DNA from: a virus
Reading direction: 5' to 3' (one strand)
IMG/VR virus record: IMGVR_UViG_3300029286_000074
Coordinates: 1 to 45,952 of that record
Length of the DNA stretch: 45,952 nucleotides
Made by a program: the position numbers and the translations under genes
Part shown: one piece after another, positions 1 to 7,411 of the stretch
Layout of the letters: the number at the start of each line of letters is the position of its first letter
Position numbering within the stretch: position 1 is the first letter of the stretch
Notes under the pieces: model-generated
Databases searched by the model: none
Seen by the model: only the letters and a program-made list of their open reading frames with translations
What the model was told of the DNA's origin: nothing

Positions 1-19
1 TTCCAGTAGAACCTTTCAT
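1..19 (-). CDS. Start of next late gene (partial)
   Basis: Only six codons are inside the window (ATG at 19-17, reading M-K-G-S-T-G). A GGGGGTGG stretch a few bases upstream can serve as ribosome binding site, and the ORF follows the decoration-like gene directly. In many phages the major capsid protein comes next, but nothing visible here identifies the product. Confidence 0.45.
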
Positions 20-31
20 CAGTCCACCCCC

Positions 32-730
32 TTATTTCAAGATGAAGAATCGTCCATCAACAATACCCAGAGCCGTAATAGCGGCTGCGGTCATATTAAT
101 GAGACTATTCTTGTAAAGGATAGCATTTGATACCACTAATGAAGAAAGGGCACCAAGAGCTTCCGAACCATAACCAGTGTCTACGTCCTTATCAAGAATG
201 TAGGCAGCGACATTGTTTCCACCAGCCCCACCCATGACATAAACGTATGATTTTTTGACTACCGTGACATTGGTAGCTGTGAGAGAAGCAACCGTGATGT
301 CAGCCATCAAAGTGGATGTAGTCACATCAATAGCTGAAATGACACCACCAGAAATGGGACCATCATCACTGTCATTATCAGCATACAGAAAATCACCAAC
401 TTTGAACTTGTAAGCATCTTGCAAAGACACATACACGTGGTTAGTAATGCTGTCCATAACAACCGGAGCAACTCCAATTGCTGAATCAGCACCAAGAACT
501 ACATCTCCAGAAAGAGGGACATAGGGAATGAGCTGGCCATACCCCCCACCACCACCGGTAGAAAGATTGATGGCCATGACTGTTCCTGCTTCAAGATAAC
601 CGTAACCAGCCTGAATAGTCTTGTCGAGAATTAAAGCAATATCCCGAACAGAGTGAAACAAAGGTTTGATTCCTTTGCCTTCAGGGTAACGGGTCATCTG
701 AGGAACGCTACTTCTAATCGCATTAAGCAT
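32..730 (-). CDS. Putative capsid decoration (head-stabilising) protein
   Basis: The 232-residue product starts at an ATG preceded by TTAAGGAGG. It has no membrane segment. It is rich in Gly, Ala, Ser, Thr and Val, with a glycine run (STGGGGGYG, about residues 57-65), which suits a beta-rich structural protein. The stretch LEAGTVMA near residue 46 resembles the N-terminal motif of lambda gpD-like head decoration proteins. Its place, directly after a fused protease-scaffold gene in the late operon, is the usual place of a decoration protein before the major capsid gene. The family assignment is inference from context and weak motif resemblance. A small capsid or spike protein is the alternative. 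Confidence 0.5.
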   Translation of the reverse strand: MLNAIRSSVPQMTRYPEGKGIKPLFHSVRDIALILDKTIQAGYGYLEAGTVMAINLSTGGGGGYGQLIPYVPLSGDVVLGADSAIGVAPVVMDSITNHVYVSLQDAYKFKVGDFLYADNDSDDGPISGGVISAIDVTTSTLMADITVASLTATNVTVVKKSYVYVMGGAGGNNVAAYILDKDVDTGYGSEALGALSSLVVSNAILYKNSLINMTAAAITALGIVDGRFFILK

Positions 731-757
731 GTTTATTCCTCCTTAACCTTGTATTTG

Positions 758-1285
758 TTATGCTTTCTTTGTCTGTCCAACATGCCCAAGCATGCGGTCA
801 ACCATAGCATCCTCGTTACCGAGAGTGTTTGTGTCAGACTTGCCGAAACTCATGCCGAGAATTGAGCTTTCTTCCCCTTCTGCAGGAGACCAATCCTTCA
901 ATTCAGCATCAACAGCCGCAGAGAATGCAGTCACATCCAACTGATCATCTTTAATGAACATTTCATGATTAAGCTGCTTTCTGATTTTGGGGAGAAGTCT
1001 TTCGGGAATATTTGCCGTTTTGACTTTTTCTGCAACCACCGCATCCGCAGACGCTTTGATACCAATTTCCTTAGTGAGAATTGCAGCTTTCTCAAGACTA
1101 AGAACCCTGGTACTGACATCTTTGTTATCAGCAGTCAACTTCTCTTTGTCAGCCGTCAATCCCACGATCTGTGCGTCAAGAGCTGCTTTAATGGGAACAA
1201 AAGCCTCATTAGCTTCTGTTTTGCCAATAGCAACGGCTTCAGCGTACACATCCGGATGCTCGGCCTTCAACTTTGCCAGATCCAT
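758..1285 (-). CDS. Nested scaffold protein, in-frame internal start
   Basis: A second in-frame ATG at codon 199 of the protease gene is preceded at ideal distance by AATAAGGAGGTTAAC, one of the strongest ribosome binding sites in the late operon. Translation from it gives a 175-residue protein that is only the coiled-coil scaffold half (starting MDLAKLKAEHPDVYAEA). Nested scaffold genes of this kind are known in phages, for example lambda C/Nu3. It would let the phage make many scaffold copies per protease copy. The site is seen; its use is inferred. Confidence 0.7.
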   Translation of the reverse strand: MDLAKLKAEHPDVYAEAVAIGKTEANEAFVPIKAALDAQIVGLTADKEKLTADNKDVSTRVLSLEKAAILTKEIGIKASADAVVAEKVKTANIPERLLPKIRKQLNHEMFIKDDQLDVTAFSAAVDAELKDWSPAEGEESSILGMSFGKSDTNTLGNEDAMVDRMLGHVGQTKKA

Positions 1286-1879
1286 GTTAACCTCCTTATT
1301 TATTGTCGTTTTTTGTTCAACTTCCATCACCACTTCTTCGTCTTCGGACATGGCTGCCGATTTCGTGTTTGAATCTGCCCCGAAGGTCACAATCGAACAC
1401 TCTTTTAAAACTGACTCACGCCAGACTGTACCCGGACCTTTCATAGTAAAGCCATTCACTTCTGCTATTTCATCTTCCATTAATCGCTGAACTTTGCTCG
1501 GACGAGCATACACGGAAGCTTCAAATGGAAAACCTTGATCTGATAATTTGATGAACTCTGCGGCAAACGGTGTGTCTACATACGTGGTGTCTTCTGCTAC
1601 TACCTCATGCTTGTCATTGACAATGAATGATCCAAACCCAATTTTCTTATCTGTAGAGTGATCTTGTAGAATTGGTGTGTCTTTCTTGGCAAACTTCATT
1701 CCCGCTGTGTCTATTGCTAAATCTCCCCAATACCAATGACCTTTTATGATCTTTCCTGAGTAAGCAGTCATTTTAAGATTTCGGGGTTTTCCTTCTTCAG
1801 AAGGTTCAGACTTAGCGAATGTATTTACATCCGTAAAACACAACGCCGACTTATTCAACTTCAAAGATTCTTTTGTCAT
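758..1879 (-). CDS. Prohead maturation protease fused to scaffold
   Basis: This 373-residue product has an N-terminal S78-like prohead protease domain (about residues 30-175). The likely catalytic His is H74 in LQDHST, and the likely nucleophile is S122 in FEASVYA. A variable linker follows, then an Ala/Lys/Glu-rich coiled-coil C-terminal half (about 199-373) typical of a scaffolding domain. Such proteases cleave scaffold and capsid during head maturation inside the prohead. The start has CGGAGGAATACTT upstream. It is followed leftward by the decoration gene. The sugar module separates it from portal, which is unusual because protease normally follows portal directly. The catalytic assignment is by motif position only. 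Confidence 0.75.
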   Translation of the reverse strand: MTKESLKLNKSALCFTDVNTFAKSEPSEEGKPRNLKMTAYSGKIIKGHWYWGDLAIDTAGMKFAKKDTPILQDHSTDKKIGFGSFIVNDKHEVVAEDTTYVDTPFAAEFIKLSDQGFPFEASVYARPSKVQRLMEDEIAEVNGFTMKGPGTVWRESVLKECSIVTFGADSNTKSAAMSEDEEVVMEVEQKTTINKEVNMDLAKLKAEHPDVYAEAVAIGKTEANEAFVPIKAALDAQIVGLTADKEKLTADNKDVSTRVLSLEKAAILTKEIGIKASADAVVAEKVKTANIPERLLPKIRKQLNHEMFIKDDQLDVTAFSAAVDAELKDWSPAEGEESSILGMSFGKSDTNTLGNEDAMVDRMLGHVGQTKKA

Positions 1880-1944
1880 AAGTATTCCTCCGAAAACTTA
1901 TTGTTCCTCATTACTTGGTCAAATAACAGAAAAAGCCCAACATG

Positions 1945-4900
1945 TCAAACTATTATTTTCAAATAAAATTGCAAATCATCTTTTATTATGGATTTCAATA
2001 ATTTATAATCAGGATCCATTTTGTATTTGCCATTATTTTCATTATGATGGGTTGTCAAACCTTTTCTTCCTGGTAGCCCTTTCATGCCTACTGACAAATA
2101 TTCCTCACATCTCACTATCAATTTTCTACCTTCTATTGATCTTTTACTGACCACATGTTCTGCTCCATTTCTTCTATCAGCTCGTTTAACTATTCCAAGT
2201 GGAATAGGTGGATAAAACATTGTTCCTTTCTCAATGACTTGTCCCGAAGTTACTTTTAAAGAAGTGGTTAACCTGATTGATCTTTCATCTTTAAACAGAC
2301 TCAAGGAATTTTTCCATAATTCAGCATCTACTAAACCTTTACCACATAAATCGTAAACAGAAGGAGCTGAATTGCAGATTTTTTGCACTATAGGAATTAT
2401 CTCTTTTCGGAAAGCTGTTTGGGCAAGAGCTGGTTGTTTAGCAGTTCCTTTGATCATGTATTTCTGCAAAGACGGATAATAAAAAATAAGATTAGCAAAA
2501 CCAACAAGATCCGCTTTATCAAGCAAATTGCTCATATAATCAATGTAAGTGGGATGATACCAATCATCATCTTCCATAATGATTACTTTTTTGCATATGA
2601 CTTTTTCCATAGCTATTGGAAGATTTAAACAGAGTGTATGAAGGTAATCTTTATCTGAAGGAACTCTCCTGTAATAATCAAATCCTGAAGTATCTGTTAA
2701 GGGAACTTTACCATCATCAATAACAATCCATTGTTTTGGTTTTATTGTCTGCTTACTCATCCAACGTCTTAATAATTCAAACGATTCAGGTCTATCCCCT
2801 GTACAAGTTATAATGGAAACATCTGATAACAAATCAAATAATGGTGCTTTCATGTCAAATCCACCATATCTCACATAACCTTCTGAATCATGAATGCAAG
2901 TAAATTTATTGAGAAAATAACTTTTTAGATGATTTTCCTTAATATATTTAGCACTTCTTTCCCACAAATCTGCATCTCCTGGAATAGCTTTCCCAGTTTC
3001 TCCGAAAACATCCCTTACCCTCAAAGGTATTGTAAACATATTAAAACAAACTGAAGATTTTATTATTCCACAAGGCAAAGGTAAGAAATCAATTAGAGGT
3101 TTGTTCACTACATTTCTTGGTAAATAACCACTCTTACTGTCAACCTTTGTCTTTGTGCATATCCAATCAGCAGAAGTGTCTAAAAACACTTGATTAAGTG
3201 ATTTTAAATGATCGGGCAACCAATAATCATCGTGATCTAGCAGACATACATAATTAACACCCTCTGCAAAAGCTTTTTCTAATCCATAATTTGTAGCATT
3301 GGTTCCCCCTGAACACCACAAAGCTTCCCTATTATCTGTGTATTTTTCTCTCTCTACAGCCACACTTAGGTTTTCAAAATATATTTTATTTCTAGGATAC
3401 TTTTTAACGATATCCAAAACCTCTTTAACATGTGTATACTTATCACCAATAAGATAAATTTTGAAGTCTTTGCATGTTTGAGCAAATACGGAATCTAATG
3501 TTCTTTTTAAATAGTAAGGAGTTTTACCATCACTTCTTTGATAAGTAGGGATAATGACAGCAAACATCGGATTTTGATCTTCAATGATTTTTACATACCT
3601 TTTGACAATGGATGTATTTTTTGCATTTCCTTTTTTAAGGTGTAACTCATACATTTTGTTATACATATTGGAAATTGCTACTTTTCGGACATTACCATTC
3701 ATTCCAGTCCATACTCCTCCTTCATGTATTCTATAAATAGAAGGAATCACATCTTTAATAAAACCACAACTTCCGTGAGTTCCCATGTAAGAATTAAATA
3801 AAAAATCACCACTGAAATTTATAAAATCCTCTTTTGTCTTCTCACTGTATATATTACGGAACATTTTAGTGGATGTGGCTATTCCACCAGGAGCAGCTAC
3901 TAGTCTCTGAGGTTCGTAATCTCTCCCTCTTTCTCCTAGTCCATAAAAAGCAAATTGATTATTATGCAAAGTTTTACAAGGATGGTAACACATAATGTGT
4001 TGAGGATTGCTTTGTAAAAAATCTACCTGTTTCTGAAGCTTACCAGGGTCTACCCAATAATCATCTCCTTCACACATAGCAATAAATTTTCCTCTTGCTA
4101 AAGGAAGAATATTTTTAGAAAAAGGATCATAGCCAAACAGCATTCCACTTAACATACCTTTTTTGTATTGGTTTTCTTTTTGTAAAACCAAACGTATGTT
4201 GGAATTCTTTTTTGCATACTCTTTAAGAATCTCGGTAGTACCATCAGTTGAGGCATCATCATGTATTAAAATTTCAAAAGGGAAAGAGGTTTTTTGCATA
4301 AGAAAACCATCAACTGCTTGTCTAATAAAATTTACATGGTTGTAAGTTGTACAACACACTGTTACTAAAGGAATAATCATTTCTTCTCCTTTAAATACTT
4401 TATAAGGACATGTTTTATTCTCTCCCCATATTTTTGTATTACTCAATCTTTCTTGAGTGTACGGATGATTTCTATCTTGGTAATAATCCCATGTGAGATG
4501 TTTTGATTTTGTAGTTTTAGTTCTGCCTGATTTCTTTCCAATAGATTTAGCATAATTATGGATATTTGTATCCAAAATAAGAAAAGAGTTGTGTTCAACA
4601 TACTTTTCAAAATCTTCGGATCTGAAGGTCATGAAACTGCATCCCGTTCGTGTTTCTAAATAATCTCCTTGATCAATTACATTAGGAGGAATCCAATTGA
4701 CAGCTTCTGGAAAACTCTTGATAGGTAGATTATCCATATAAAGAGAAGTGGCGATGACAAACAAATCCTTATTATTGTCAAGGGTTTTCTTGCACTCATC
4801 TAACCAACCTTTATCAGGAACTAAATCTCCATCTGTATAGACCACATATTTATAATCAGTGAATTTTACATTACCATCCATAAAAAACAGTCTAGGGGCA

Positions 4901-5103
4901 TTGTCGTATATATTTTGCTCAAATAAGGCATAACTTTTGATTTTTTTATTTTCCACATATTTTAAAATCTTTTCGGAAATATCCACATTTGATTTATTTT
5001 CAACCACATAAAAATCACAATCTGGAATATCCTTGATTGATTCAAAACACTCTAAGAAATGTTCGGAATTCTTGTAATAACAAATCACTATCGCTGTATC
5101 CAT
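1945..5103 (-). CDS. Four-domain GT-A (GT2-like) glycosyltransferase
   Basis: The 1052-residue product holds four successive GT-A type domains. Domain 1 is about 1-230 with acidic motif YTDGD near 90. Domain 2 is about 245-500 (VCCTTYNH start, HDDASTDGT, EGDDYW near 347). Domain 3 is about 515-750 (IIPTYQRSDG, DHDDYW near 625). Domain 4 is about 762-980 (ITCTGDRPES, EDDDWY near 846). Each acidic motif is where GT2 enzymes hold metal and nucleotide-sugar. No signal peptide or membrane segment is visible. ATG 5103 is chosen because AGAAGGA precedes it at good distance. The preceding acetyltransferase stop lies two bases away, so translation is coupled. It may build a multi-sugar glycan on a virion protein or other acceptor; the acceptor is unknown. 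Confidence 0.8.
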   Translation of the reverse strand: MDTAIVICYYKNSEHFLECFESIKDIPDCDFYVVENKSNVDISEKILKYVENKKIKSYALFEQNIYDNAPRLFFMDGNVKFTDYKYVVYTDGDLVPDKGWLDECKKTLDNNKDLFVIATSLYMDNLPIKSFPEAVNWIPPNVIDQGDYLETRTGCSFMTFRSEDFEKYVEHNSFLILDTNIHNYAKSIGKKSGRTKTTKSKHLTWDYYQDRNHPYTQERLSNTKIWGENKTCPYKVFKGEEMIIPLVTVCCTTYNHVNFIRQAVDGFLMQKTSFPFEILIHDDASTDGTTEILKEYAKKNSNIRLVLQKENQYKKGMLSGMLFGYDPFSKNILPLARGKFIAMCEGDDYWVDPGKLQKQVDFLQSNPQHIMCYHPCKTLHNNQFAFYGLGERGRDYEPQRLVAAPGGIATSTKMFRNIYSEKTKEDFINFSGDFLFNSYMGTHGSCGFIKDVIPSIYRIHEGGVWTGMNGNVRKVAISNMYNKMYELHLKKGNAKNTSIVKRYVKIIEDQNPMFAVIIPTYQRSDGKTPYYLKRTLDSVFAQTCKDFKIYLIGDKYTHVKEVLDIVKKYPRNKIYFENLSVAVEREKYTDNREALWCSGGTNATNYGLEKAFAEGVNYVCLLDHDDYWLPDHLKSLNQVFLDTSADWICTKTKVDSKSGYLPRNVVNKPLIDFLPLPCGIIKSSVCFNMFTIPLRVRDVFGETGKAIPGDADLWERSAKYIKENHLKSYFLNKFTCIHDSEGYVRYGGFDMKAPLFDLLSDVSIITCTGDRPESFELLRRWMSKQTIKPKQWIVIDDGKVPLTDTSGFDYYRRVPSDKDYLHTLCLNLPIAMEKVICKKVIIMEDDDWYHPTYIDYMSNLLDKADLVGFANLIFYYPSLQKYMIKGTAKQPALAQTAFRKEIIPIVQKICNSAPSVYDLCGKGLVDAELWKNSLSLFKDERSIRLTTSLKVTSGQVIEKGTMFYPPIPLGIVKRADRRNGAEHVVSKRSIEGRKLIVRCEEYLSVGMKGLPGRKGLTTHHNENNGKYKMDPDYKLLKSIIKDDLQFYLKIIV

Positions 5104-5104
5104 A

Positions 5105-5692
5105 TCATTTGATCCTTCTAGCAGGAACTCCACCGTAAACTCCTGCTTCAGTAATGTCTTTCACAACTCCCGAACTCAAACCAACAATTACATCATCACA
5201 AATTGTGATCTTTTCCCTTGTTGCCACATTTGTGCATAAATGAACATTATTACCAATCTTGTTATTTCCTGATATTTTAACACCAGGTGCTGTAGTAAAA
5301 CAATCTCCTATAACACAATCATGCCCTACAGTGGTGCTTAGGTTTAAATGACAGTGTTTTCCAATCACAATGTTTGTTGTCAAAATGCAATTGGCTGCAA
5401 TGAAAGATCCTTCTCCTATAGTAATGTTATTAGAAAGTAATTGAGCAGAAGAATGGATGAAACTGAAAAACTTTGTTTCTTTTGGTAAACGCAACAAAAC
5501 ATCAGATTTTCCTTTAGGAGAACCAATAACAATCAAAACCTCAAATTCTTTTGGATCAAACTCTGATAAATTATTGAGACCTATGATTCCTGGTTTCCAA
5601 TAAGCACTGTCCACGAAACAAGGTAGTAATCTATTCATATGGTTCATTACTTCCCTTGCAAATCCCCCGGCTCCTATCAAAGCTTTTTTCAT
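5105..5692 (-). CDS. PglD/NeuD-like sugar O/N-acetyltransferase
   Basis: The 195-residue product has an N-terminal nucleotide-sugar binding segment (MKKALIGAGGFAREV) followed from about residue 80 by hexapeptide repeats of a left-handed beta helix (for example IGEGSFIAANCILTT, IGKHCHLNLS, IGDCFTTAPG), ending GVYGGVPARRIK. This is the layout of PglD/NeuD-family acetyltransferases, which use acetyl-CoA to acetylate amino sugars or sialic acids. The catalytic His is probably in TTVGHDCVIGD. ATG 5692 is preferred to an upstream ATG because AAGGAG lies seven bases before it, and it overlaps the preceding stop as ATGA. Together with the DegT-like gene it suggests synthesis of an N-acetylated amino sugar. 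Confidence 0.8.
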   Translation of the reverse strand: MKKALIGAGGFAREVMNHMNRLLPCFVDSAYWKPGIIGLNNLSEFDPKEFEVLIVIGSPKGKSDVLLRLPKETKFFSFIHSSAQLLSNNITIGEGSFIAANCILTTNIVIGKHCHLNLSTTVGHDCVIGDCFTTAPGVKISGNNKIGNNVHLCTNVATREKITICDDVIVGLSSGVVKDITEAGVYGGVPARRIK

Positions 5693-6135
5693 ACCAATCT
5701 CCTTATATCCCATACTCTGTAATCATAAAGTTCACATTTTTTCAAAAAATAAGAATAGGAAGGTTCCAATATGAAAAAATAACCATCTAACATGATATTT
5801 AGATTTTCATTATCCACAATAAATCTTTGAAAAAAGTGATCCACAAATTCTTGATAACAGTTTTCATTTATAAAAATACCCAAAACTCCGGCATCTAGAT
5901 AATCTTTGTTTTCTTCGATGTAATCAACAAGGACTTTAATATCATGAGTGGGTTCTTGACAAGCTATGTCCATGCTCAGGTAATAGATGGAATCCTTCAG
6001 TAGTAACTCACTTAATGAAGACTTTCCTATTTCACTATCACCGGTAATGACAATGATTGTTTTCTTGTAATTGCCCATTAATTCTCTTGGACCTGGTCTA
6101 CCCCATTCTTCGGAGTTTGTAGAAATAACGATCAT
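5689..6135 (-). CDS. P-loop NTPase or small kinase-like protein
   Basis: The 148-residue product has a Walker A-like motif GDSEIGKSS at about residues 32-40, preceded by a hydrophobic strand (TIIVIT). A possible Walker B-like strand (LNIMLDGYF) lies further on. The size suits a small nucleoside or sugar kinase, but no family is recognised. ATG 6135 is chosen because AAGGAGG lies upstream at good spacing; an earlier in-frame ATG at 6156 has none. It overlaps the methyltransferase end by 38 bases and the acetyltransferase start by ATGA, so it belongs to the sugar module operon. Confidence 0.6.
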   Translation of the reverse strand: MIVISTNSEEWGRPGPRELMGNYKKTIIVITGDSEIGKSSLSELLLKDSIYYLSMDIACQEPTHDIKVLVDYIEENKDYLDAGVLGIFINENCYQEFVDHFFQRFIVDNENLNIMLDGYFFILEPSYSYFLKKCELYDYRVWDIRRLV

Positions 6136-6745
6136 AAACAGAACCTCCTTGCTCAACAGATGAGTACCTGTCTAATATGACAAACTTCCCTTGCATATAT
6201 TCATGGATTTTTAAATTATTTGGATAATCAAGTTCCAATTTTGCAGGATCATAAGGTCTAGGATCATGATTCACTTCAGCAACATTGTTTACTGGATATT
6301 CTTCTATCTCAAGTAAAAGAATTCCTTGATCATTCAATAGATCAAAACACTTATCCACTAACTCTTGTTGCTGATTAACAAGATAATGAAATGTGGAAAT
6401 ACAAAGGATAAGATCAAATTTCTGTGGAAAATGAAAAGAAAAGAAATCACCACTTACAAATTCTACTCTGTCTGATTTGAAATATTCCTTATTCAGTTCA
6501 TTGGCTACTTCTATCCAATTACCACCTAAATCTATACCAAACAAAGATTTAGGATTCTTAGCAAGCAATCTGAACAGAAAGTAACCAGCATTACATCCAA
6601 CATCTAAGCAGGTTTTTCCTTCTATGTCATATTCTTCAAGTTTCGATAATTCATACTTCTTACCACTGTTACTACCTTTTCTTTGACCATCCAAAAAATC
6701 AAAAGTCTGATACCCCGATTTTTCTAAAATCTTAGATAAATCCAT
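6098..6745 (-). CDS. Class I SAM-dependent methyltransferase
   Basis: The 215-residue product has motif I LDVGCNAGYF (about 47-56), the acidic motif II region GIDLGGNW (about 74-81), a VEFVSGDFF motif, and FDLILCISTFHY (motif IV region). These mark a Rossmann-fold methyltransferase using S-adenosylmethionine. The substrate is not evident. The neighbours (aminotransferase, acetyltransferase, glycosyltransferases) suggest methylation of a sugar or glycan. Ribosome binding site TAAAGGAGATTGTC precedes the ATG. DNA methylation is less likely, as no DPPY or PCQ motif is present. Confidence 0.75.
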   Translation of the reverse strand: MDLSKILEKSGYQTFDFLDGQRKGSNSGKKYELSKLEEYDIEGKTCLDVGCNAGYFLFRLLAKNPKSLFGIDLGGNWIEVANELNKEYFKSDRVEFVSGDFFSFHFPQKFDLILCISTFHYLVNQQQELVDKCFDLLNDQGILLLEIEEYPVNNVAEVNHDPRPYDPAKLELDYPNNLKIHEYMQGKFVILDRYSSVEQGGSVYDRYFYKLRRMG

Positions 6746-6756
6746 GACAATCTCCT

Positions 6757-7389
6757 TTAATCTGTATAAATTTTAAATTGACTAAGATCAGGATAGGGAA
6801 GTTCTAAATCTTCATTCTGAATAGGTTTTCCAGAAAAATCATAAAATTGATTCATCAAAAGCAATCCTCTGACAGAAAGCTCTGGCATAAGGTACATATT
6901 CCATCCTAACATGTCAAAATTATCGTTATGGTATGAGCATTCCCTTCTACCACTAAATCTCGCTCTCTTGAACCACAAGTAAGCTTGATAATCATCAGTA
7001 AGAATGGCTCCACCTTTTGATAATTTAAAATGCTTGTAAGGACCGGTGAATGACACACACATGAAAGTACCAGGAATGTACATCTTTGAAGTAAAACGTA
7101 AAGCAGAATCCCAAACTCTTGATCCTTCTAATTGGTAAGCACCTTTGAGAGTAGTTCCTTCTACTGGTTTAAACTTTACTTTGCCACCAGCATGTATGAT
7201 TTCACAAGGCACTGAAGGGTAAGTTCTTGCTGGAATTGTTATTTCTTTTCCTTTGACATTATCGTAAGTCAATGCCAAGAATAAAGCGTTACTCTGGTTG
7301 TCTACTGCAACTACATAAGAAGCTCCTGTATATTCTGATAAAGCACTCTCAAAATCAGCCGTACTTTTATGGGCGTTTACTATATTCAT
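6757..7389 (-). CDS. DegT/DnrJ/EryC1-like sugar aminotransferase, short form
   Basis: The 210-residue product matches the N-terminal two thirds of DegT-family PLP-dependent sugar aminotransferases: the cofactor-phosphate region (YVVAVDNQSNALFLAL, about 25-40), TIPARTYPSV (about 51-60), and the Schiff-base Lys region VSFTGPYKHFKLSKGGA, where K119 is the probable PLP lysine. Typical family members are about 370 residues, so the C-terminal domain is largely missing. The frame is intact, with ribosome binding site GAAAGGAGAAGGG, so this may be a trimmed but used protein rather than a decayed one. It opens the sugar module directly after portal. Confidence 0.65.
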   Translation of the reverse strand: MNIVNAHKSTADFESALSEYTGASYVVAVDNQSNALFLALTYDNVKGKEITIPARTYPSVPCEIIHAGGKVKFKPVEGTTLKGAYQLEGSRVWDSALRFTSKMYIPGTFMCVSFTGPYKHFKLSKGGAILTDDYQAYLWFKRARFSGRRECSYHNDNFDMLGWNMYLMPELSVRGLLLMNQFYDFSGKPIQNEDLELPYPDLSQFKIYTD

Positions 7390-7411
7390 GACACCCTTCT
7401 CCTTTCAGAGA

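Noticed and set aside
987-1490. Rightward 167-codon ORF opposite the protease-scaffold gene
   Set aside because: It is an antisense shadow of the alanine-rich scaffold half, with no RBS.
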